Assembly: GCF_006152065.1 (NCBI RefSeq)
Contig: NZ_VDFW01000016.1
Location: forward strand, 86,357-150,356
Source of the DNA: Amycolatopsis alkalitolerans
Lineage (GTDB): Bacteria > Actinomycetota > Actinomycetes > Mycobacteriales > Pseudonocardiaceae
Direction: 5' to 3'
DNA: 64,000 nt
Shown here: positions 48,881-57,556 of the stretch, piece after piece
How positions within the stretch are numbered: the stretch's first letter is position 1
Layout of the letters: each line of letters opens with the position of its first letter
Made by a program: the position numbers and the translations under genes
Notes under the pieces: model-generated
Database searches by the model: none
What the model saw: the letters and a program-made list of their open reading frames with translations, nothing else
What the model was told of the DNA's origin: nothing

Positions 48881-51247
48881 TCACCGGGCCTGCAGGCGCT
48901 GGGCGATCTTGCCGATCTGGTCCCATACGCGGGAATCCGTCCAGTAGCCGGAGTGCCCGCCCGATGGCGGCGGCGGGTCGCCGTAGATATGCCAGGCGAA
49001 CGCCGGATCGCGCAGGCGCTCGTCGCATACGGCGTTCCCGGTGACCCGCACGCTGTTGCCGATCGGATCGGTCGGATACGAGAAGTTCCGCCATTCCGTG
49101 ACGCGCGCCCGCTCCTGGTGGGCGAGCACCTGGGCGAGCACGTCCGGGTTGACCCAGGCGGGAAACGCCCACTCGTACAGCCAGGTGGTCGGGTTGCCGA
49201 AGGTGACGAGCGCGATCTCGCCTCGCGCCGCGCGGCAGTCCGCCGGCAGCAGCGCCGCCGTGGACAGCACCGAACCCTGGCTGTGCCCGACCAGCAGCAC
49301 GGGCGCGCCGTGGTCGTTGAGCCGCCAGATGCGCCGCTGCACGTCGGGCACGGCGCGTTCGGCGTAGCAAGGCGGCGCGAGCGGATGGTAGGAGCGCGGC
49401 CAGAACGTGCCGACGTCCCACAGCACCCCGATCTGCTTGCGCCGCGCCGGATCCCGCCAGCCCTGGCGCAGCAACCACATCAGCCCCAGCACCGTCGCGC
49501 CCCCGGCGAACGTGATCACCTTGCCGAGCGCCCCGTTGGGACTGAACCACGCGTCGGGGACCGGCGGCCGGGCGAACACGGCCCATGCGGCGCCGCCGAC
49601 CTGGAAAGCCGCGATGAGCCACAACAGTTCCGGCGCCGCGGACCGGGCTTCGCCGAGCCGGTAGAGCCTCTCCAGCCCACGCTGCCATGCCCGCCGGACC
49701 GCGGGCGCGTCGAGGAAGTCCCTGTCCACGCGAGGATCGCCGGGCTCGTCCTCGGGTGCGACCGTCGCGACGTACCAGTCCCCGTCCGGGCCGTGCGTGC
49801 CGTCCGGCGCCGTCGAGCGGTAGTCACGGAGATCTTCGCCGAAGTCGCGAGGGTCGCGCGCGAGTGACCACCGCACCGCCTGAGTCACCGCCCAGCACAG
49901 CAGCGCGGCGGCGAGCCCGGCGGTCAGCAGCGGACCGGCCCAGGCCACCGGCACGGGCACCGCGAGCACGGCCGGATCGGTGGTGGGTTCCGCCCCCAGC
50001 CGGCCGAGCGCGTGCCCCGCGGCGAACAACAGGCCCAGCAGCAGGGAGTTGAGCAGCCCGGCCGCGAGCAGCATGACCACGACCGGACCGGGCCCGCCGC
50101 GGGGCCGGCCCGCCAGCCCGATCAGGACCAGCAGCACGATCGTGCCGCCGAGACCGAGGAAGGTCGCCGCGCTGATGGTGTCCAGACCGGGCAGGGAGCC
50201 GGGCGCGCGGCTCATTTCCGGTTGGCGCAGGGCGAAAACCGCCGCGCAGACGACCGCGAGCGGTGCCACCGCGTGCACCGCGATCCGGACCGGCGGAGTG
50301 CCGAAGACCTTCGGCTTCCGGACCGAGCCCAGCCAGCGGTCGGCCGCGACCACGACGGTCGAGACTGCGAGCGCGAGACCTCCGGCGAGCACCGCGGCCC
50401 ACCACCAGGCCGTCTCGCGGGGCGCCGGGACGGCCGCCGCCCGGGAAGTCACGGCGAAGACCAGGGCGAGGAACCCGAACGCGGCTCCGATATGTGCCCC
50501 GGTCATCCGCCGCACGGCGATCGCGGAGTTCCAGAACTGGCGATCGGCGAGGTTCGTGTCCGTGGCCGATTTCCGCGTCGCGGTCCGCTCCGTCTTCAGC
50601 CGCCACGGCGGCTCCACCGCTTCGTACCGGCTCTGCGTGCGCACGGCCAGCAGGACCAGGAACGCGATCCCGAGGACGACCGTCGCGTAGCCGATCACCA
50701 GCGGCTGCTGCCCGCCGCCGCCGACCCAGGTCCACGACAGCGGCCACAGCCACCATCGGCCGTGCGCCAGGCCCGCCCTCGTCGCCTGGTAGGTGATCAG
50801 GTCCGGGCCGATCATGACCGCGACGAGGACCGCGTTCACCGTCAGCGCGAGGCAGGCGAGGTTGGCCGCGACGCGGTGCCAGGCGAACCGGAAGCCCGAC
50901 GGCTCGCCCCGATACATCCACCCGGCGAGATTCGCCAGCATGAACGGCACGAGCAGCAGCCACAACACGCGGACGCTGGAGCGCGACGTGATCCCGCCCC
51001 ACGCGTAGCCCTCGACGTGCCGGGGCGGTTCCCCGCCGGCGGGCTCCAGATCCGCCGTCCGGTAGAACCCGGCGACCCGGTCACCGCCGACCTGCTCGGG
51101 CGCGAGGTCCCGCAGCAGCGCATCAGGGGCGGTGCCGCCGACGCCGTGCACCCGGAGCTCGGTGATCTGCGCGTCCAGATCCGGTGCCGGGGCGACAGCG
51201 CCGCCGGGGCGAGGGCCGATGCGGACGCCATACCGGGGAACAGCCAC
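48881..51247 (-). CDS. Multi-pass membrane protein with serine-hydrolase (GHSQG) domain
   Basis: A 788-residue protein with a split hydrolase architecture. The N-terminus has ITELRVHGVGGTAPDALL, an HG-type oxyanion motif. About nine hydrophobic segments lie between residues 90 and 580. A C-terminal lipase-like part has the nucleophile elbow LLVGHSQGSVLSTAALLP (Ser about 665), GNPTTWLYEW, a likely acid near YPTDPIGNSV and a His in the terminal GGHSGYW. The alpha/beta-hydrolase core is thus interrupted by a large membrane block. The substrate may be a lipid. It is convergent with the oxoprolinase gene and seems monocistronic. Confidence 0.75.
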   Translation of the reverse strand: MAVPRYGVRIGPRPGGAVAPAPDLDAQITELRVHGVGGTAPDALLRDLAPEQVGGDRVAGFYRTADLEPAGGEPPRHVEGYAWGGITSRSSVRVLWLLLVPFMLANLAGWMYRGEPSGFRFAWHRVAANLACLALTVNAVLVAVMIGPDLITYQATRAGLAHGRWWLWPLSWTWVGGGGQQPLVIGYATVVLGIAFLVLLAVRTQSRYEAVEPPWRLKTERTATRKSATDTNLADRQFWNSAIAVRRMTGAHIGAAFGFLALVFAVTSRAAAVPAPRETAWWWAAVLAGGLALAVSTVVVAADRWLGSVRKPKVFGTPPVRIAVHAVAPLAVVCAAVFALRQPEMSRAPGSLPGLDTISAATFLGLGGTIVLLVLIGLAGRPRGGPGPVVVMLLAAGLLNSLLLGLLFAAGHALGRLGAEPTTDPAVLAVPVPVAWAGPLLTAGLAAALLCWAVTQAVRWSLARDPRDFGEDLRDYRSTAPDGTHGPDGDWYVATVAPEDEPGDPRVDRDFLDAPAVRRAWQRGLERLYRLGEARSAAPELLWLIAAFQVGGAAWAVFARPPVPDAWFSPNGALGKVITFAGGATVLGLMWLLRQGWRDPARRKQIGVLWDVGTFWPRSYHPLAPPCYAERAVPDVQRRIWRLNDHGAPVLLVGHSQGSVLSTAALLPADCRAARGEIALVTFGNPTTWLYEWAFPAWVNPDVLAQVLAHQERARVTEWRNFSYPTDPIGNSVRVTGNAVCDERLRDPAFAWHIYGDPPPPSGGHSGYWTDSRVWDQIGKIAQRLQAR

Positions 51248-51279
51248 GACGACCTCCTCGGGGGGTCACCGTACCGTAG

Positions 51280-52281
51280 TCAGAGCGCGCGCAGCTTCGG
51301 GACGACGTCCTCGGTGAGCTGGTTCAGGAAGCGCTCCTGATCGTGGCCGGGCCCGTGGAACACCAGGTGGTTCAGGCCGGCGTCGAGGTACGGTTTGATC
51401 TGCGCGACGGCCTCGTCCGGGTCGCTCGCCACGATCCACCGCCGCGCGATCTGCTCGATCGGCAGCTCGTCCGCGAGCCGCTCCATCTCCTCGGCCGAGG
51501 ACACGCTGTGCTTCTGGTCCGCGCTCAGCGACAGCGGCGACCAGAACCGGCAGTTGACCAGCGCCACATCCGGATCCCGGTCGTAGGACATCTTGATCTC
51601 GATCATCCGGTCCACCGTGCCGGCTTCGCGCTCGGCCTGAGCCGCGCCCTCGGCCACCGCGGGCATCAGCTTCTCGGTGTAGAGGTCCATACCCTTGCCG
51701 GAGGTGCAGATGATCCCCTCCCCAGCGCGCCCGGCGTAGCGGGCCACCACCGGGCCGCCGGCCGCGATGTACACCGGCACCGGGTTTTCCGGCCGGTCGT
51801 AGATCTGCGCGCCGTTGAGCGTGTAGTACTCGCCCTCGAAGTCGACGCTGTCCTGCGTCCACAGTGCACGCATCAGCCGGACCGATTCGCGCAGGCGCGC
51901 GAAGCGTTCCTTGAACTCCGGCCACTCCATGCCCGAGACCGCGATCTCGTTGAGCGCCTCCCCGGTACCGGCACCGAGGATGATCCGGTCGCCGTACAGC
52001 AAGGCCATCGTCGCGAACGTCTGCGCCATCACCGCCGGGTTGTAGCGGAACGTGGGGGTCGTCACGCTCGTGCCGATCTGGACCCGCCGGGTGCGCTCGC
52101 CGACCGCCGCCATCCAGGTCAGCGCGGACGGCGCGTGCCCGCCGTTGTGCCGCCACGGCAGGAAGTGGTCCGACACCCACACGCTGTCCAGCCCCAGTTC
52201 CTCGGCCCGCACCGCGTACTCCACCAGATCCCGGGGGCCGAACTGCTCCGCTGACGCCTTGTAGCCAATCTTGAGACTCAT
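51280..52281 (-). CDS. fgd: F420-dependent glucose-6-phosphate dehydrogenase-like LLM enzyme
   Basis: A 333-residue luciferase-like protein whose N-terminus ([20 protein letters not shown]) and active-site region ([20 protein letters not shown]) match FGD, which reduces cofactor F420 with glucose-6-phosphate. The cis-peptide and F420 loop ([20 protein letters not shown]), [10 protein letters not shown] and the phosphate-site [11 protein letters not shown] are kept. ATG 52281 gives the family length; an upstream GTG at 52350 would add an unrelated extension. It indicates an F420-producing actinobacterium. Confidence 0.9.
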   Translation of the reverse strand: MSLKIGYKASAEQFGPRDLVEYAVRAEELGLDSVWVSDHFLPWRHNGGHAPSALTWMAAVGERTRRVQIGTSVTTPTFRYNPAVMAQTFATMALLYGDRIILGAGTGEALNEIAVSGMEWPEFKERFARLRESVRLMRALWTQDSVDFEGEYYTLNGAQIYDRPENPVPVYIAAGGPVVARYAGRAGEGIICTSGKGMDLYTEKLMPAVAEGAAQAEREAGTVDRMIEIKMSYDRDPDVALVNCRFWSPLSLSADQKHSVSSAEEMERLADELPIEQIARRWIVASDPDEAVAQIKPYLDAGLNHLVFHGPGHDQERFLNQLTEDVVPKLRAL

Positions 52282-52332
52282 GCCCACATCCTCAGCCGAA
52301 TCCCGGCTGAGCGCAAAGCACTCGGACGGCCG

Positions 52333-52338
52333 TAGAGT
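52333..52338 (+). promoter_or_regulatory. Leaderless -10 element (TAGAGT)
   Basis: TAGAGT ends 6 nt before ATG 52345. Confidence 0.45.
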
Positions 52339-52344
52339 CCGGGT

Positions 52345-52821
52345 ATGCACACGACACGGGTGTCGCGCCGCATCCGCGCGTCACGGCAAGCGGTCTACCA
52401 GGCACTGCTCGACGCCGAAGCGGTCGGGAAATGGCGGGTACCGCAGGGCATGACCTGCCTGGTGCACGAGTTCGACGCCCGCGAAGGCGGGTATTTCCGG
52501 ATCTCGCTCACCTACGACGCACCCGGCCGGACCGGCAAGTCGTCCGCGCGCACCGATACCTACCACGGTCATTTCACCAGGCTCGTGCCCGCCGAGCAGG
52601 TGGTCGAGGTGCTCGAGTTCGAGACCGGCGACCCGGCGCTGCGGGGCACCATCACGCAGACGACGACGCTCGCCGACGCCGGCGACGGCAGTGAGGTCGT
52701 CATCACCCACGAAGGCCTGCCCGACAGCATTCCCGCCGCCGACAACGAGACCGGCACCCGGATGGCGCTGGACAACCTGGCGGCACTCGTCGAAGGCACC
52801 GCGGCGGATCCGGTGACCTGA
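52345..52821 (+). CDS. SRPBCC / AHSA1-like protein
   Basis: A 158-residue START/SRPBCC-fold protein: [20 protein letters not shown] with the typical first helix, [20 protein letters not shown], a [20 protein letters not shown] strand pair and [19 protein letters not shown] as the long C-terminal helix. Such proteins bind hydrophobic ligands in a deep pocket; no catalytic role is evident. It is leaderless and stands alone between divergent FGD and a convergent small gene. Confidence 0.85.
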   Translation: MHTTRVSRRIRASRQAVYQALLDAEAVGKWRVPQGMTCLVHEFDAREGGYFRISLTYDAPGRTGKSSARTDTYHGHFTRLVPAEQVVEVLEFETGDPALRGTITQTTTLADAGDGSEVVITHEGLPDSIPAADNETGTRMALDNLAALVEGTAADPVT

Positions 52822-52830
52822 GCACGGCCG

Positions 52831-53052
52831 TCAGGCCACGTCCACGATGTCGCTCGCGCGCACCCACTCCGGCTCCTGATCGGACGCCTGCCCCTCGGCG
52901 TGCACGGGAACCCACGTGTTGTTCGTATAGGCGTCGAAGACGGGCGCCCCCGTCACCACGCCGCGGCGGCAGAGCCGGGTCCCGCTCTTGTGCCTGCCCG
53001 GCAGGTAGGTGACCCGGTGCCCGACGGCGAACGGCTCCGTCCCGGTGGCCAT
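52831..53052 (-). CDS. Small beta-rich protein, paralogue of the protein at 27247
   Basis: A 73-residue protein (FAVGHRVTYLPGRHKSGTRL, GVVTGAPVFDAYTNNTWVPV, EPEWVRASDIVDVA) sharing the pattern GxRVTY / G(V/T)VxGxPxFDxYT / WVPV / EPxxVR with the product at 27247-27459. ATG 53052 has a purine-rich GAGAGGGAGG upstream. Two diverged copies in one window suggest a small actinobacterial family of unknown function. No neighbour gives a hint. Confidence 0.65.
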   Translation of the reverse strand: MATGTEPFAVGHRVTYLPGRHKSGTRLCRRGVVTGAPVFDAYTNNTWVPVHAEGQASDQEPEWVRASDIVDVA

Positions 53053-53195
53053 GGCCTCCCTCTCGTGATCGGCGTTCCTGCTGGAGGTGTCAGCTCGCGC
53101 CCCGGCCGCCATGACGCCGTTCGGGCGCCCGCCCCCCGGCGGGGTTCCCCCGCCCGTGGTGGGAGGCGGGGCCGGGGCCTCTAAGATCGAACACC

Positions 53196-54059
53196 GTGGC
53201 GAACGACCAAGGCGGCAACGCGGTGCCGCCCGAGGGCATCGACCTCGAGCACCCCACCGCGGCCCGCGTCTACGACTGGCTGCTCGGCGGCACGGCCAAC
53301 TGGGCGATCGACCGCGAGTTCGGCGCCCGCACGGTCGAGCGCTTCCCGCTGCTGCGGGACATCGCGCTGGCGAACCGGCTGTTCCTGCACCGCGCGGTCC
53401 GTCATCTGGTCGGGCTCGGCGTACGGCAGTTCATCGACGTCGGCGCCGGCATCCCGACGATGGGCAACACCCACCAGATCGCCGACGAGGCCGATCCGGC
53501 CACCAAGGTCGTCTACGTCGACAACGAACCCGTCGCGGTCGCGCATTCGAAGATCCTGCTGGAAACCCAGGGCGACCCGGCCCGCCACGCCGCGATCCAG
53601 GCCGACCTGCGCGAGCCCGACGAGCTGTGGGAAGCGGTCGAGGCCACCGGCGTGCTCGACTTCTCCGAGCCGGTCGCGCTCCTGCTCGTCGCCGTCCTGC
53701 ACTTCCAGCAACTGCGGCGCGGTACCGACGTCGGCCCGCTGTCCGTCCAGCGGCTGCGGGACCTGCTGCCCAGCGGCTCGTACCTCATCCTTTCGCATAC
53801 CACGTACGAAGGCGTGCCAGCGCCGCTGTATCAGAACCTCGTCGACCTCGACGAGCTCTACCAGTCCTCGGCGAACCCGGTGCACTGGCGGCCACAGCAG
53901 GAGATCCGCGAACTGTTCGGCGACTTCGAACTGATCGAGCCGGGTATGACGTGGACACCCCTGTGGCATCCCGAGGACTCGAGCCCGAACTCGCCCATCA
54001 TCGGGTTCGACGCGCCCGAGGAGTCCGTGATCCTCGTGGGGGTCGGCCGCAAACCCTGA
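53196..54059 (+). CDS. DUF574 S-adenosyl methyltransferase-like protein
   Basis: A 287-residue member of the SAM-dependent methyltransferase family DUF574 (PF04672), abundant in Streptomyces and Amycolatopsis. The family start HPTAARVYDWLLGGTANWAI is present, then FLHRAVRHLVGLGVRQFIDV with GAGIPTMGNTHQIA as the SAM-binding loop, and VVYVDNEPVAVAHSKILL. GTG 53196 is the likely leaderless start (TAAGAT 8 nt upstream). The methyl acceptor is not known for the family. Confidence 0.9.
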   Translation: MANDQGGNAVPPEGIDLEHPTAARVYDWLLGGTANWAIDREFGARTVERFPLLRDIALANRLFLHRAVRHLVGLGVRQFIDVGAGIPTMGNTHQIADEADPATKVVYVDNEPVAVAHSKILLETQGDPARHAAIQADLREPDELWEAVEATGVLDFSEPVALLLVAVLHFQQLRRGTDVGPLSVQRLRDLLPSGSYLILSHTTYEGVPAPLYQNLVDLDELYQSSANPVHWRPQQEIRELFGDFELIEPGMTWTPLWHPEDSSPNSPIIGFDAPEESVILVGVGRKP

Positions 54060-54076
54060 AACCTGGACAGCCCGGC

Positions 54077-54082
54077 TACGTT
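54077..54082 (+). promoter_or_regulatory. Leaderless -10 element (TACGTT)
   Basis: TACGTT ends 6 nt before ATG 54089. Confidence 0.45.
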
Positions 54083-54088
54083 GGGTGG

Positions 54089-55336
54089 ATGGAATCGTCC
54101 GATTTCGGGGGAATCGTGGCCACGCGGCCGCGTGAGGTGCGGCAGGTCAGCTCCATCGGCGAGGTCCACGAAGCGCTCCGCGACGCGGCGGGGCAACGGA
54201 TCCCGGTCCTCGCCCACGGGCGGCGCCACACGAGTTTCGGCCAGTCTCAGATCCGCGACGGCGTCTCGCTCGACATGACCGGCCTCAACCAGATACACGA
54301 GTTCGAGGAGGGTCACGTCGTCGTCGAAGCAGGCGCGACCTGGGCCGAAGTCCTCCGCGCCACTCTCGCGCACGGCCGCACGCCACGGGTGCTGACCGAC
54401 TACCTCGGCGTCACCGTCGGCGGGACCTTGTCGGCGGGCGGGATCGGCGGTACGAGCGGCCGCCGCGGCGTGCAGACCGACAACGTGCTCGCCCTGGAAG
54501 TGATCACCGGCGACGGCGTCCGGCGCACCTGCTCGCGCACCGAGTCGCCGGAGCTGTTCGACGGTGTCCTCGCGGGGTTCGGCCGCTGCGGGGTCATCGT
54601 GCGCGCGACGGTGCCGCTCGGCCCGGCGCCGGCACGCGTGCGGAGGTTCAAGATCTACTGCCCCACGCCGGCGGACCTGCTGCGGCACCAGCGGCGGCTA
54701 CTGCGCGAAGGCCGTTTCGCCTTCCTGCAAGGCGAGATCCTGCCCGGCGAGCACGGCTGGACGCCCATGCTCGACGTGGCCGCCTATTACTCGCCGCCGG
54801 ACGAACCGGACGACGCGAGGCTGCTCGCCGGCCTCGGCTACGAACCGTCCCGGGACGAGACCGCGGACCTGGCGTACTGGGACTTCGCCAACCGCCTCGC
54901 CGACGCCGAGGCGTACCTCTCGCAGACCGGTGAGTGGTTCGCCCCGCATCCGTGGTCCAACCTGTTCCTGCCGGACAACGCCGCCGACGGCCACGTCGCC
55001 GGCGTGCTGAGCGTCCTCAGGCGGGACGACCTGGGCGAGGCGGGCCTGGTGCTGGTGTACCCGGTGTTCCGCCGGTACCTGAACACTCCGCTGTTCGCCG
55101 TCCCGGACGGCGAGGTCGTCTTCCTCGTCGCCGTGCTGCGCTTCACCTCCACCGGCGACGTGGACCGCATGCTGAAGGCCAACCGCGCGTGGTACGACCA
55201 GGCTGTCGCGGCCGGGGGCACGGCCTACCCGGTCGGCGCCGTCCCGGACTTCGACTGGGCGCGGCACCTGGCCCCAGCCGCCGCGGCCCGGGACCGCTAC
55301 GACCCGCACGGGGCGCTCGGATCTCGAGAGCTGTGA
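54089..55336 (+). CDS. FAD-binding oxidoreductase, cytokinin-dehydrogenase-like
   Basis: A 415-residue vanillyl-alcohol-oxidase-fold flavoprotein. The FAD domain has VLAHGRRHTSFGQSQI, whose His matches the covalent FAD attachment site of GHS-type enzymes, and TVGGTLSAGGIGGTSGRRGV with DNVLALEVITGDG. The substrate domain and a C-terminal NRAWYDQAVAAGGTAYPVGA resemble plant and bacterial cytokinin dehydrogenases. It probably oxidises an amine or alcohol substrate. It is separate from the upstream methyltransferase because it has its own leaderless promoter. Confidence 0.82.
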   Translation: MESSDFGGIVATRPREVRQVSSIGEVHEALRDAAGQRIPVLAHGRRHTSFGQSQIRDGVSLDMTGLNQIHEFEEGHVVVEAGATWAEVLRATLAHGRTPRVLTDYLGVTVGGTLSAGGIGGTSGRRGVQTDNVLALEVITGDGVRRTCSRTESPELFDGVLAGFGRCGVIVRATVPLGPAPARVRRFKIYCPTPADLLRHQRRLLREGRFAFLQGEILPGEHGWTPMLDVAAYYSPPDEPDDARLLAGLGYEPSRDETADLAYWDFANRLADAEAYLSQTGEWFAPHPWSNLFLPDNAADGHVAGVLSVLRRDDLGEAGLVLVYPVFRRYLNTPLFAVPDGEVVFLVAVLRFTSTGDVDRMLKANRAWYDQAVAAGGTAYPVGAVPDFDWARHLAPAAAARDRYDPHGALGSREL

Positions 55337-55338
55337 GC

Positions 55339-56061
55339 TCACTTCTTCAGCCGCCGGCTGCCGCCGTGCCAGTCCTCTTCGACGCCGGCCGAGCCCACCT
55401 CGACACCGAAGCTGCGCAGCTGCGGCCGTTCCCGGAGGCTGCGCTTCAGCTCGGCGAACCCGGGGAAGGACGCGAGCCCGACCACGTTGTCCCACAGCCG
55501 GACCGCTTCCTCGTCGCCGGGCAGGCGGCTGATCACCGGGCCGAAGAACGCCGTGCCCTCCGGCGGTCCGAAGTGGATGATCGGGGTGCCGACGTCCTTA
55601 CCGGTCAAGGAAAGTGCCTCGTCGGTCTCGGCCCTCAGCTGGACGTCCCAGCTCGTGTCGTCCAGTGCGCCGGCCAGCTCGGCGGGCAGGCCTGCGCGAG
55701 CGAGCAGCGGCTCCACGAACTCACGGCTGCCGCGACGCTCCGGCGTCAGCTTCGGCGCTTCGCTGGAGTCGAAGATCTCACCGCTGATCGACTCGTACAG
55801 CGGGCCGACGGCCGCGCGCCCGTGCTCGGCGCGGGCACGGGCCGCGACCCGCAGCAGCCGCAGGCCCGAGGTGTGTCCCTCGGAGTACCCGGGCGGAAAG
55901 TGGCTGTCGTAGTCGATCTCGGCGTTGACCAGCCGCAGCGAGATGAACTTCCAGTCCACCGTGTACTCGCGCCGCGCCACGACCTTGCGCACCCATTTGC
56001 TCGTCATCCACGCGAACGGGCACACCGGGTCGAAATAGAAGTCGATGTCCGCTTCGGACAT
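55339..56061 (-). CDS. DsbA-fold protein (Rv2466c-like) with single active-site Cys
   Basis: A 240-residue thioredoxin-fold protein with a helical insert, as in DsbA/HCCA isomerase and the mycothiol-dependent nitroreductase Rv2466c: DIDFYFDPVCPFAWMTSKWV, GTPIIHFGPPEGTAFFGPVI with the cis-Pro. The active-site motif reads CPFA instead of CPWC, so the resolving Cys is missing and a mycothiol-linked monothiol mechanism is more likely than disulfide exchange. It is convergent with the flavoprotein gene (2-nt gap). Confidence 0.8.
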   Translation of the reverse strand: MSEADIDFYFDPVCPFAWMTSKWVRKVVARREYTVDWKFISLRLVNAEIDYDSHFPPGYSEGHTSGLRLLRVAARARAEHGRAAVGPLYESISGEIFDSSEAPKLTPERRGSREFVEPLLARAGLPAELAGALDDTSWDVQLRAETDEALSLTGKDVGTPIIHFGPPEGTAFFGPVISRLPGDEEAVRLWDNVVGLASFPGFAELKRSLRERPQLRSFGVEVGSAGVEEDWHGGSRRLKK

Positions 56062-56123
56062 ACCACTCTCTCCTTTCCTGGGAAACCATCTGACAGCACG
56101 ACCCGATCCCGCCGTCGAAGCAG

Positions 56124-56852
56124 CTAGAGATGTGCGTCACTACGCCACAGTCGCAACGGCGCCTCGTCACCGGCCACCGCGAGCCCGTCCCAGGTGCGCC
56201 GGTTCCACAGCAGCAACAGCAGTTCTCCGCCGCGCGCGGTGACCTCGGTGCCCGCGGCGATCTCCCCGCGCCCGAACTCCGGCTCCGCCGGGCCGAGCCG
56301 GATCCACCACCGGCGACCGGTGTCGGTGTCCGACAGCGAAATCGTGGACGGGACCGGCGCCCGCAGCCGGCCGCGGTAACGCTGCGCGAAGCCGGTGACC
56401 ATCTCGTCGACGCCGTCGGCCGCGATCTCCGGTTCGACCCCGGCGGAACCGCGCGTCGTGCCGGAGATCGCGTTCTGCAGGTCGACCCGGTGGACGAGGG
56501 TTTCGTAGGCCATCCGCCTGATCCAGTACTCGCGGGCGTTCGGCGCGGGCCAGAGGGTCCAACACGACAGCTCCGCCGGCGCCTCGTCCAGCAGCCTCAC
56601 GACCCGCGCGTGCGCTTCCGCGAGTCCGCTCACCGGATCCGTGTCGTCACCGGCCAGCTCGGCGCGCGACGGGCGTTCACTGCGCCCCTCGGCGACGGTG
56701 AGCCCCACCATGCGGTACACGCCGGTGAGGTGTCGCACGAGGTCGGCGGCCGTCCAATCCGGACATTCCGGCACCGGGCGCGCCGCCTCCGCTTTGCGGG
56801 TCAGCTTCACCAACTCGCGGCCTTCGTCTTCGAACACCTGCAACAGCTCCAT
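56124..56852 (-). CDS. Maleylpyruvate-isomerase-family mycothiol-dependent protein
   Basis: A 242-residue DinB-like four-helix protein: VPECPDWTAADLVRHLTGVY with metal-ligand His, YWIRRMAYETLVHRVDLQNA with the second and third ligand region (His), and a C-terminal SCP-like domain (GRRWWIRLGPAEPEFGRGEI, GGELLLLLWNRR). Such proteins often use mycothiol as cofactor; the exact substrate is unknown. ATG 56852 is divergent from a TetR gene 35 bp away, which probably represses it. Confidence 0.85.
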   Translation of the reverse strand: MELLQVFEDEGRELVKLTRKAEAARPVPECPDWTAADLVRHLTGVYRMVGLTVAEGRSERPSRAELAGDDTDPVSGLAEAHARVVRLLDEAPAELSCWTLWPAPNAREYWIRRMAYETLVHRVDLQNAISGTTRGSAGVEPEIAADGVDEMVTGFAQRYRGRLRAPVPSTISLSDTDTGRRWWIRLGPAEPEFGRGEIAAGTEVTARGGELLLLLWNRRTWDGLAVAGDEAPLRLWRSDAHL

Positions 56853-56868
56853 ACCACCCCAATCTTGA

Positions 56869-56881
56869 ACGACCATACGAC
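56869..56881. promoter_or_regulatory. Direct repeat in the TetR spacer (putative operator)
   Basis: ACGAC-CAT-ACGAC lies in the 35-bp spacer between the divergent isomerase-family gene and the TetR gene. The spacer is so short that any bound TetR dimer would cover both start sites. Confidence 0.4.
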
Positions 56882-56887
56882 AATACA

Positions 56888-57478
56888 ATGGCAGGCGTGG
56901 GACGCACCAGGAGCTTCGACCTCGACGACGCGCTCGACACCGCCGTCGAGATGTTCTGGCGGCAGGGCTTCGAGGCCACGTCGATCCAGAACCTGTGCCA
57001 GGCGATGGAGATCCAGCCAGGCAGCGTGTACGCGGCGTTCGGCAGCAAGCGCGAACTGTTCGTCGCGACGGTGCGCCGGTACGTCGAGACCGTGTCGGCC
57101 GACGCGGCCGAGCGCCTGACCGGCGTCGAGAGCGGATTGCAGGGCCTGCGGGACTACTTCGCGCACCTCGTCGACGCGATGGTCGAGGGCAAGCGCCGCT
57201 GGGGCTGCCTCATCACCAACTCGCTGGTCGAGCTCACCCAGCGCGACCCCGAACTCGCCGGGCTGCTCACCGAGCACCTGGCGCGGCTGCGAGCCGCCTT
57301 CGCCGCCGCGCTCGCCCGCGCCGCCGGGGACGGGGAACTGCGCCCCGGCGCCGGGCCCGAGTCCGCCGGGTTACTGGTCGCCGTCGTGCAGGGGATGAAC
57401 GTGCTGGCCAAGACTCGCCCCGGCCGTGCCGAGCTGCAGGCCGTCGCCGACTCCGCGCTCGCGGGACTCACCCCGTGA
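56888..57478 (+). CDS. TetR/AcrR-family regulator
   Basis: A 196-residue TetR protein. The HTH lies at about residues 28-50 (GFEATSIQNLCQAMEIQPGS, VYAAFGSKRELF), and the C-terminal domain resembles the TetR_C_16/AcrR group (GLLVAVVQGMNVLAKTRPGR). It is divergent from the mycothiol-dependent enzyme gene and very likely represses both. Confidence 0.9.
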   Translation: MAGVGRTRSFDLDDALDTAVEMFWRQGFEATSIQNLCQAMEIQPGSVYAAFGSKRELFVATVRRYVETVSADAAERLTGVESGLQGLRDYFAHLVDAMVEGKRRWGCLITNSLVELTQRDPELAGLLTEHLARLRAAFAAALARAAGDGELRPGAGPESAGLLVAVVQGMNVLAKTRPGRAELQAVADSALAGLTP

Positions 57479-57556
57479 GACGACCGGTCCGGCCCGGACG
57501 GAAAACCGTCACCGCGCGTTCGCTCCGAGTTGGCCGGCGGGTGCTATCGGTTGACG

